Positions 16,028-21,267 of a stretch of DNA of 21,267 nucleotides are shown here, one piece after another. The DNA is from JBCAWW01 sp039024315. Lineage in GTDB: Bacteria; Bacteroidota; Bacteroidia; J057. Below the pieces are notes generated by a model. It was not told the DNA's origin and searched no databases. It saw nothing but the letters and a program-made list of their open reading frames with translations. The position numbers and the translations under genes were made by a program. The stretch is taken from positions 1-21,267 of the forward strand of contig JBCCQN010000141.1 of the NCBI GenBank assembly GCA_039024315.1, in the 5' to 3' direction. Within the stretch, counting starts at the first letter, position 1, and the number at the start of each line of letters is the position of its first letter.

Positions 16028-16098
16028 AGGCGACGAGCGGATTCGAACCGCTGTAAAAGGTTTTGCAGACCTCTGCCTAGCCACTCGGCCACGTCGCC
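16028..16098 (-). tRNA. tRNA-Cys (anticodon GCA)
   Basis: A full 71-base cloverleaf. The acceptor stem GGCGACG/CGTCGCC has 7 pairs, the D arm is closed by GCC/GGC, and the anticodon stem GAGGT/ACCTT holds the loop CTGCAAA with anticodon GCA. A 4-base variable region precedes the T arm AGCGG/CCGCT with TTCGAAT in the loop. The discriminator base is U, as expected for cysteine tRNAs. The 3' CCA is not encoded and must be added after transcription. It has its own promoter upstream (16133-16163). Confidence 0.96.
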
Positions 16099-16132
16099 TT
16101 CTGGTGAAGGGAAATAAAGTACAGGAGCGCCG

Positions 16133-16163
16133 CAAAGGTAAGCAATAATTACTCTTATACAAA
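16133..16163 (-). promoter_or_regulatory. Bacteroidota-type promoter for tRNA-Cys
   Basis: On the minus strand TTTG (16163-16160) is followed after exactly 19 bases by TACCTTTG (16140-16133), matching the Bacteroidota primary sigma factor consensus TTTG-N19-TAnnTTTG. Transcription would begin near 16126-16128, about 29 bases before the mature tRNA 5' end. Confidence 0.82.
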
Positions 16164-16236
16164 TAAGATTGCCCTTTTACTATGGTCAAAACAAGTACCC
16201 AAAACAGCTGCTAACAAATGCATTATTGTCAATAGC

Positions 16237-16623
16237 TTACAAGCCTTTTAGGGCCTCATTATCAAATAACAGATCTACGTAAGTCTGTTTGCAATGAGAC
16301 ATTCCTAGCGGTTTGAGTTTGGTTACTTTTATTTGTAACGAAAAAATGTCGGGGAAAGAATTGCTTATTTGCCGCGCGATACGGTAGGCCAAATGTTCGA
16401 GCAGCTTTGCTGGAGTTTTCATCTCAGATAAGACAATCTCGTACACTTGCTGGTAGTCTAACGTATCTGCTAGCTGATCCGTATATGCAGAGCGAAAAAT
16501 ATCTGACTTAATATACACATCGACCACAAAGTTATTACCATCTCGCCGTTCTTGATCATAAACGCCGTGATAGCCAAATATCTCAATGCCTTCTACGGCA
16601 ATCGTTCCGATAAGCTTGCTCAA
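16237..16623 (-). CDS. folB: dihydroneopterin aldolase
   Basis: 128 residues, the family's usual size. FolB converts 7,8-dihydroneopterin to 6-hydroxymethyl-dihydropterin in folate synthesis. Visible motifs are the start VEGIEIFGYHGVYDQERRDG, with the conserved Glu of the pterin pocket nearby, LADTLDYQQVYEIV, LLEHLAYRIARQI, and the C-terminal KVTKLKPLG that supplies the catalytic lysine region. The start is TTG at 16623; no usable ATG exists nearby, and the TTG overlaps the cdaA stop as TTGA, which supports coupling. It is the last gene of folP-cdaA-folB. Confidence 0.9.
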   Translation of the reverse strand: MSKLIGTIAVEGIEIFGYHGVYDQERRDGNNFVVDVYIKSDIFRSAYTDQLADTLDYQQVYEIVLSEMKTPAKLLEHLAYRIARQISNSFPDIFSLQIKVTKLKPLGMSHCKQTYVDLLFDNEALKGL

Positions 16624-17420
16624 TTGTTTGTTACTTGTATAGTAGCTCGATTGAGGTGGCGCAACATACGCTCCTCAACTTCCTGATAATCAACACTTCT
16701 CGTCAGTTCCCCTTGATAGGCTAATGAAAGTTCTCTGCGCTCTTCCGATACGACCAGTACTAGGGCATCACTCCTTTCAGACAGTCCGACAGCGGCCCTA
16801 TGACGCAGCCCCAAATCAGGAGCGATTTGTGAATTTTCACTGACGGGCAGAATGCAACGGACTGAGGTAATCTTATTGTGGGCAATAATCATAGCCCCAT
16901 CATGCAAAGGACTCTCTTTTTGAAAAATCGAATAGATCAAACGGCTCGTGATATTGGCGTCCAATTGTTCGCCCGTTGCTTCTATTTCGGTGAGCTTATT
17001 GGTCCCTCGGATCACAATCAGGGCCCCTTCTCCTCTGGCTCGAATATCCTTCAAGGCTTCTAAGATTTCACGATAGGAAGTGGTGGCATCTACGCGCTCC
17101 CCTACCCTTTGCAATATGCGATCTAGGAAGGTATTCTTACTTATCGCCGCTAAAAACTGTCTTATTTCTGGGGCAAAAATAATCACAACAGCAATCGCTC
17201 CCAAGCCCAACACAGCGTCTAGTATAGTAGTCAGTAAGCGTAAGTCTAATAAGTCAACTACCTTCCAAATAAAAAATGTAGCCAAGATTACGCTAGTCAC
17301 TCTGACGGCTAAACTACCTCGGAGGTATTCATACAATTTGTAGAATAAAAAGGTCACTATCGCGATATCCAAGACATCAACCAATCTAACCGTTACGATC
17401 CCAATCGTGAATAATTCCAT
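16620..17420 (-). CDS. cdaA: diadenylate cyclase, membrane type
   Basis: 266 residues. It makes cyclic di-AMP from two ATP. Three hydrophobic segments occupy about residues 10-85 (VDVLDIAIVTFLFYKLYEYL, VTSVILATFFIWKVVDLL, LGLGAIAVVIIFAPEI). They are followed by the DAC domain with both catalytic signatures: LHDGAM (DGA at 174-176) and GLRHRAAVG (RHR at 206-208). The start at ATG 17420 lies inside folP, giving a 35-base overlap, so translation is probably coupled to folP. The stop overlaps folB by 4 bases. Unlike Firmicutes, there is no cdaR-glmM next to it; placement beside folP is usual in Bacteroidota. In other bacteria c-di-AMP controls potassium and osmotic balance. Confidence 0.94.
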   Translation of the reverse strand: MELFTIGIVTVRLVDVLDIAIVTFLFYKLYEYLRGSLAVRVTSVILATFFIWKVVDLLDLRLLTTILDAVLGLGAIAVVIIFAPEIRQFLAAISKNTFLDRILQRVGERVDATTSYREILEALKDIRARGEGALIVIRGTNKLTEIEATGEQLDANITSRLIYSIFQKESPLHDGAMIIAHNKITSVRCILPVSENSQIAPDLGLRHRAAVGLSERSDALVLVVSEERRELSLAYQGELTRSVDYQEVEERMLRHLNRATIQVTNN

Positions 17421-18276
17421 TTTCCTTTTGATAAAGGTACAACTCGCTGATCCTTTTTGCCGCCTTCACATCATGTACCCTTAGTATATGGGCTCCTTTT
17501 TCCAAAGCTTTTAGATGCAAGGCACTCGTCAATTCTAACACATCATCTGGAGTAGTTTTAAATAGCTTATAAAGCATTGATTTTCGTGAGATACCCACTA
17601 GTAGCGGAACGTTCATTCTCACTAGATGTTCCAATCCTCCTAATATCTGGTAATTATGCTTGATCTCTTTGCCAAAACCAAAACCAGGATCAATCACCAC
17701 ATCGATAAGTCCTGCTTCTCTCGCTTTTTGCACCTCCCTAGCCAGCCATTCCTGTATTTCCTGCAAAACGTTTACATATTGTGGATTTTCTTGCATATCC
17801 TGCGGGCGTCCTTGCATGTGCATCAATATGTAAGGAACATCACCAAAGTGTAACAAAGTGCTCCACATCGCCGGATCTAGCTGACCGCCAGATATATCAT
17901 TGATGATATGTGCGCCGCTTTCTAGCATGTTTTTGGCTACCGCTGCGCGGAACGTATCTACTGATAACAAGCATTGGGGATAATTTTTTAAAATCGCTTC
18001 CCCAATTCCGGCAATTCTGTCTAATTCTTGCTGCGGACTCACATCCTCAGCATAAGGTCTAGAAGAGTATCCCCCTATATCAATAATGTCTGCCCCTTCC
18101 TCTATCATCACTCCAACCCGCTCCAAGGCCGCATCAAATTCGTTGTATTGGCCCCCATCCGAAAAACTATCCGGCGTCAGATTGAGGATCCCCATGATTT
18201 TGGGCGCTGCCAGACTCAACAATCTACCCCGACAATTGAGTGATAAGGATTCATTAGGCTCAAAAGGTTTTTGCAT
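17386..18276 (-). CDS. folP: dihydropteroate synthase
   Basis: 296 residues, a TIM barrel joining p-aminobenzoate to 6-hydroxymethyl-dihydropterin diphosphate; this enzyme is the sulfonamide target. Signatures: MGILNLTPDSFSDGG at 28-42, the loop GADIIDIGGYSSRPYAE at 61-77 (the common GESTRP here is GYSSRP, usual in Bacteroidota), SVDTFRA near 105, HIINDISGG near 123-131, VIDPGFGFGKE at 194-204, VGISRKSMLY near 227-236 and GAHILRVHDV at 261-270. It begins at ATG 18276, 64 bases from the divergent DUF1599 gene, and leads the folP-cdaA-folB operon. The shared 64-base spacer must hold both promoters; no strong consensus match stands out. Confidence 0.97.
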   Translation of the reverse strand: MQKPFEPNESLSLNCRGRLLSLAAPKIMGILNLTPDSFSDGGQYNEFDAALERVGVMIEEGADIIDIGGYSSRPYAEDVSPQQELDRIAGIGEAILKNYPQCLLSVDTFRAAVAKNMLESGAHIINDISGGQLDPAMWSTLLHFGDVPYILMHMQGRPQDMQENPQYVNVLQEIQEWLAREVQKAREAGLIDVVIDPGFGFGKEIKHNYQILGGLEHLVRMNVPLLVGISRKSMLYKLFKTTPDDVLELTSALHLKALEKGAHILRVHDVKAAKRISELYLYQKENGIIHDWDRNG

Positions 18277-18340
18277 TAACTAAGTTTTTAGTTTGAAGCT
18301 ATGGTGTCGTTTGTTAATTTAGCGTTCAAATTGGGAAATT

Positions 18341-18904
18341 TTGGAGAAAACCACCCGCCAATATCACGAAGTCATTGCCACTTGCCGTAGCTTGTTCCTC
18401 AAAAAAGCAGCTGATTACGGCCCTTCATGGACCATTTTGCGCCTACCTTCGGTAACGGATCAAATCTTGATCAAAGCCGAGCGGATCCGTTCTCTGCAAG
18501 AGACTGGCATCAATAAAGTAGGCGAAGATGAAAAAGGGGAGTTCATTGCCATCGTCAATTATTGCGCAATTGCATTAATTCTTTTTAAGAATCAAGACCT
18601 AGCGCGAGCGGATCTCAATCTGCAAATGACAGACATTGATACCCTCAGCAAGGCCTATGATGCAAATGTACAATGGGCTTTTGAGACCATGGAACGTAAA
18701 AACCATGACTATGGCGAGGCCTGGCGCAAAATGCGAATCTCCTCCATCACAGACTTGATTTTGATGAAAATCAACCGTCTCAAGCAGATGGAAGACAATG
18801 ATGGGGTGGTAAAAGTCTCCGAAGGTGTTGATGCGAATTACATCGACATGCTCAATTATGCAGTTTTTGTATTGATCAAAATGGCGGAAGCCGAAGCAAA
18901 ATAA
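18341..18904 (+). CDS. DUF1599 domain protein (nucleotide modification associated domain 1), internally duplicated
   Basis: 187 residues starting at TTG 18341; no in-frame ATG precedes the conserved region and a stop lies 21 bases upstream. The protein is two tandem copies of one module, about 10-80 and 108-180. Each has an (A/H)DYG motif followed by W, a TD.IL.K...R helix (TDQILIKAERIRSLQE and TDLILMKINRLKQMED), a V(G/S)E.. turn and a final (F/Y)I...NY helix. It is all-helical and cytoplasmic, with no signal. Small all-alpha proteins with this pattern recall MazG/dUTPase-like NTP pyrophosphatases, but I cannot confirm that, and the true function is unknown. It lies 9 bases before the DoxX gene, and the pair divergent from folP is a conserved Bacteroidota neighbourhood. 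Confidence 0.85.
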   Translation: MEKTTRQYHEVIATCRSLFLKKAADYGPSWTILRLPSVTDQILIKAERIRSLQETGINKVGEDEKGEFIAIVNYCAIALILFKNQDLARADLNLQMTDIDTLSKAYDANVQWAFETMERKNHDYGEAWRKMRISSITDLILMKINRLKQMEDNDGVVKVSEGVDANYIDMLNYAVFVLIKMAEAEAK

Positions 18905-18913
18905 TCTACCGAT

Positions 18914-20017
18914 ATGACCACTTATCAGATCATTGGCCTTCTTTATGCCGGCGTAGGTATCGCAGCTTTGCTTGCTTTACTATTTGAATGGCTAAAACAA
19001 AAGAGTTTTGATTTAAAGTTTTTGCCCATTTCTAGACCGTTGATCCTTTTTTGTCGGATCTTGATTGGCCTCCTCTTTCTTTATTCCGGCTATGTCAAAG
19101 CCAATGACTATATCGGTTTTGGCTACAAACTGGAAGAATACTTTTTAGTGTTCGGCGCAGCCTGGCCTTTCCTAAAAGGCTTCTTTGACATATTTGTCCC
19201 CTTTGCCGCGCCCATGGCTTGGTTTATCTCCGTATTTGAGGTCGCTTTGGCATTTGCGATCATGCTGGGTTGGCGCATGAATTTGACTGCTTGGCTAGCC
19301 TTGTTGATGATGCTCTTCTTTACTTTCCTGACTGGTTGGTCGCATGTTACGGGTTCGGTAACCGACTGTGGTTGCTTTGGAGATGCCCTCAAGATTAAGC
19401 CTTGGGAGTCTTTTGTCAAAGACATTATCCTCACGGGCATGCTGCTCCCGATCTTCTTGACCCGCAAATACACCTTCCCCTTTCCTAGCGCCAAAGTCGC
19501 CAATTGGGTTGTGGGCGGTATCTTCGTTATCACCGGCATCTACTCTTATTACTGCCATGAGCACCTGCCCATCGTTGATTATCGTGCCTACAAGCTAGGC
19601 GTCGATCTCAAGACCTGTACTACGGTCCCTGGTCCAGAAGGCTATCCCAAGTGTAAAGATTGGGACCCGATTTTTTATGCAGGAGCAGAGTTTGATATGT
19701 TTAGCGGACGCACACTGATGATCGTGGTCGAGAACTTCGCAAAAGCCGAAGCGGAAGCCTTAGCAGAGATGATGGCTTTGATCAAGAGCTTAGAGGGGAG
19801 CAATATCCAAGTTGCCGTCAATACCAGCTCACTTAGTCGCGACATCAAAGCCTTCCAAGCTGATTATGATTCTGGAGACCTCAGCATCGTGGCCCAAGAC
19901 GCTACTGTACTGAAAACAATAATACGTTCTCATCCGGGCTATGTATTGCTGCAAGATGGTATTGTCCTCAACAAATGGCACTACAACGACATTCCTAGCA
20001 AAGCAGATTTGCAATAA
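18914..20017 (+). CDS. DoxX/BT_3928-family membrane protein with C-terminal thioredoxin-like region
   Basis: 367 residues. The N-terminal part (about 1-210) has six or so membrane helices (IGLLYAGVGIAALLALLF, LILFCRILIGLLFLYSGYVK, WFISVFEVALAFAIMLGW, LALLMMLFFTFLTGW, VVGGIFVITGIYSYY) and the DoxX/MauE-type motif DCGCFGD at 151-157, whose cysteines suggest redox activity at the membrane. The C-terminal part (about 225-367) is soluble and looks like a degraded thioredoxin-like domain (MIVVENFAKAEAE, SRDIKAFQADYD, GYVLLQDGIVLNKWHYND) without a CxxC motif. This two-part layout fits the Bacteroidota-specific BT_3928 family, commonly next to DUF1599, folP and tpiA; tpiA is absent here. The role is unproven. 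Confidence 0.85.
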   Translation: MTTYQIIGLLYAGVGIAALLALLFEWLKQKSFDLKFLPISRPLILFCRILIGLLFLYSGYVKANDYIGFGYKLEEYFLVFGAAWPFLKGFFDIFVPFAAPMAWFISVFEVALAFAIMLGWRMNLTAWLALLMMLFFTFLTGWSHVTGSVTDCGCFGDALKIKPWESFVKDIILTGMLLPIFLTRKYTFPFPSAKVANWVVGGIFVITGIYSYYCHEHLPIVDYRAYKLGVDLKTCTTVPGPEGYPKCKDWDPIFYAGAEFDMFSGRTLMIVVENFAKAEAEALAEMMALIKSLEGSNIQVAVNTSSLSRDIKAFQADYDSGDLSIVAQDATVLKTIIRSHPGYVLLQDGIVLNKWHYNDIPSKADLQ

Positions 20018-20041
20018 GCAATTGCAGAAATAGTATATTAG

Positions 20042-20080
20042 AGAAGGCGGCTACCAACAGTCGTCTTCTTTTTTATTTTT
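20042..20080 (+). terminator. intrinsic terminator of the DUF1599-DoxX operon
   Basis: AGAAGGCGGCT pairs with AGTCGTCTTCT (two G-U pairs) around a 6-base loop, followed by TTTTTTATTTTT. It starts 25 bases after the DoxX stop codon and ends only 8 bases before the next gene's ATG, so that gene's promoter must lie within or upstream of the terminator. Confidence 0.85.
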
Positions 20081-20087
20081 CAGCATC

Positions 20088-21062
20088 ATGAAAATACCGC
20101 GCTTACTTTTTATGTTATTGCTGGTACCGCTTTGCATGCATTATCTGCCAGCGCAGACCTATCAGCCCATGTTGGCAGATTCCAATCAATGGCATGTGTT
20201 TGAAAACTGGTATGACTTTTTCGTCAATGAGATTTATGTAACTGGCGATAAGGTGAATCATCTGGGGATGACCTTCCTGCCCATTTACCTTGATGCTCCC
20301 ACACCCGAGTTTTTGGGTTTCTTGAGGGAGGATAGCGCCAATCAAAAAGTTTACTTCTACGACCCTTACTCCTTTCCTACGCCCAATTTATCGAGTAAAA
20401 AACTGCTATACGATTTTGACATTGAGGTAGGAGATACCGTTGACGTTTTTTACCGAGCGCACGACAACAACATCCAACAGGCCATTAAGCTGAGCGTGGA
20501 TTCGATCGGTATCGCGGATAAGTTTAATGAACAACTTTTAGGGCCGTTTCTCGCAGCCCCCATTATCGATGATAGTGCGCGAGTTTACAATCTACGGCCG
20601 GTAGGGCCCCATCCTTCTCATCCTAGTCCGAAAAATATCACCTGGGTAGAAGGAGTAGGTTCGGTCGCTGGGCCCATGCGGTCGGGGATAGCAGGAAGCC
20701 CGTGGTATACATATGATCTCGTTTGTTTCCATCAAAACGGACAATTGGCCTATTATTCAGTAAGCAATCCAAATCGGAATGAGGATAGTTGCCTTGCCTT
20801 TGTAACTGTTAGTACAGAACCAGAGGAAAAGCCTTATTCGCTATACCCCAATCCCGCGATTGATAAGTTACTTATAGAGCATAGTGCCCTGGCCATAGAT
20901 GTCAACATTATCAATGCCTCCGGTCAGCTGATTTATCAAACAAAGCATATGGGGCTGGTACCTCTGGAAATTGCACTCACCGATTGGCCTAGGGGGATTT
21001 ACTTTGTCAAGCTTCAGTTTGGGGAGAGAATTGCCACCGAAAAAATTGTTTTGCAAGAGTGA
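20088..21062 (+). CDS. secreted protein with type IX secretion (T9SS) type A sorting domain
   Basis: 324 residues. A signal peptide ends near residue 23 (LLLVPLCMHYLPAQ). The C-terminal 70 or so residues are a Por secretion tail domain: YSLYPNPAIDKLLIEHS, VNIINASGQLIYQT, then WPRGIYFVKLQFGERIATEK and a final basic/hydrophobic strand. It should cross the outer membrane through T9SS and be attached to the surface or released. The middle (about 24-250) is a beta-rich region of unknown type with NITWVEGVGSVAGPMRSG, a block seen in many Bacteroidota T9SS proteins of unknown function. Codon use and base composition match the neighbours. It is a lone gene behind a terminator and faces a convergent partial gene. 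Confidence 0.88.
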   Translation: MKIPRLLFMLLLVPLCMHYLPAQTYQPMLADSNQWHVFENWYDFFVNEIYVTGDKVNHLGMTFLPIYLDAPTPEFLGFLREDSANQKVYFYDPYSFPTPNLSSKKLLYDFDIEVGDTVDVFYRAHDNNIQQAIKLSVDSIGIADKFNEQLLGPFLAAPIIDDSARVYNLRPVGPHPSHPSPKNITWVEGVGSVAGPMRSGIAGSPWYTYDLVCFHQNGQLAYYSVSNPNRNEDSCLAFVTVSTEPEEKPYSLYPNPAIDKLLIEHSALAIDVNIINASGQLIYQTKHMGLVPLEIALTDWPRGIYFVKLQFGERIATEKIVLQE

Positions 21063-21099
21063 TCTGAAGCGTCCAATATCTATTTCCTCCTTATATTTA

Positions 21100-21110
21100 G
21101 TACACTGTAC
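21100..21110. repeat. 11-base near-perfect palindrome between convergent genes
   Basis: GTACA and TGTAC flank a single central C. It lies 38 bases past the T9SS gene stop and 1 base from the stop of the convergent partial gene. It is too short and U-poor for a convincing terminator; I see no other structure in 21063-21111. Confidence 0.4.
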
Positions 21111-21111
21111 A

Positions 21112-21267
21112 TCAAGTTATTTTATATTTTGAGTTATCTGGATTCACTTCGACGTATCGGCGGTTAAGTTTATCTCTGGCGATCTGAGGAGTGAACTGCC
21201 AAATAATCTTAATCCCTTTTAGGGAACGTTCTTTGAAAAAAGCGAGCACTTCATTTTCGAGTTTTTC
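21112..21267 (-). CDS. C-terminal fragment of an unidentified protein (partial, cut by window edge)
   Basis: The minus strand is open from the window edge for 51 codons and ends in TGA at 21114-21112. The translation looks protein-like: LENEVLAFFKERSLKGIKII, then WQFTPQIARDKLNRRYVEVN and a short charged tail ending KYKIT. The pattern WQFT...AR.KL.R.Y reminds me of the small C-terminal or DNA-binding parts of some transposases, but the match is from memory of pattern only and is not safe. No start, upstream sequence or inverted terminal repeat is available. Treat it as a hypothetical C-terminus. Confidence 0.5.
   Translation of the reverse strand, partial: EKLENEVLAFFKERSLKGIKIIWQFTPQIARDKLNRRYVEVNPDNSKYKIT

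Noticed and set aside
15959..16189. 76-codon minus-strand frame
   Set aside because: It runs across the tRNA-Cys gene and its promoter, so it is not a protein gene.
20009..20026. Inverted repeat TGCAAT/ATTGCA at the DoxX stop codon
   Set aside because: The stem is only 6 bp, AT-rich and without a T-tract; the better terminator is at 20042-20080.

Overview
The window looks like chromosomal DNA from a member of the Bacteroidota, most likely a Saprospiria/Lewinella-type bacterium (the class is inference). The signs are a protein with a type IX secretion (T9SS) C-terminal sorting domain, the gene order efp-accB-accC, a folP-cdaA pair facing a DUF1599-DoxX pair, an OmpA porin with thrombospondin type 3 repeats, near absence of Shine-Dalgarno sites, and a tRNA-Cys promoter that fits the Bacteroidota consensus TTTG-19 nt-TAnnTTTG. 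The window is almost all ordinary genes packed into short operons. I see no phage, CRISPR array or defence island.

Region 1 (1-6069, all minus strand) is a gene run DUF92 membrane protein -> CBM9-like protein -> GH10-like putative glycosidase -> PSD1-type haem c lipoprotein (DUF1549/DUF1553) -> DUF1501 protein (cut by the window edge). The first three overlap by 4 bases (ATGA) and the last two are 3 bases apart. The DUF1549/DUF1553 plus DUF1501 pair is the 'planctomycete-type' surface module; here it sits next to carbohydrate-related exported proteins. A strong hairpin lies in the leader of the run.

Region 2 (6301-7886, plus) holds two coupled envelope genes: a transglutaminase-like protein with an intact Cys-His-Asp triad and an L,D-transpeptidase (YkuD) lipoprotein. 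Region 3 (7911-10448, minus) is efp-accB-accC, ending in a clear terminator. Region 4 (10563-12514, minus) is a DppB-type permease overlapping an unidentified lipoprotein gene. A 353-base gene-free stretch follows, with 7-base TACT repeats bracketed by imperfect inverted repeats. Region 5 (12868-15575, minus) has a YegS/DagK-type lipid kinase and, behind a perfect 11-bp terminator, the OmpA-family porin. Upstream of the porin are two inverted repeats built from the same GGATA half-site.

Region 6 (16028-18276, minus) is tRNA-Cys(GCA) with its promoter, then folP-cdaA-folB, where a c-di-AMP synthase is embedded between two folate genes by overlapping reading frames. Divergent from folP (18341-20017, plus) are a DUF1599 protein, visibly an internal duplication, and a BT_3928-like DoxX membrane protein, then a terminator and the T9SS cargo protein (20088-21062). 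The right edge holds the C-terminal 51 codons of an unidentified minus-strand gene.

No clearly new system is visible. The best leads are the haem/DUF1501/carbohydrate gene run, EF-P with arginine at the loop tip, the repeat element at 12567-12840, and the GGATA inverted repeats before the porin gene.
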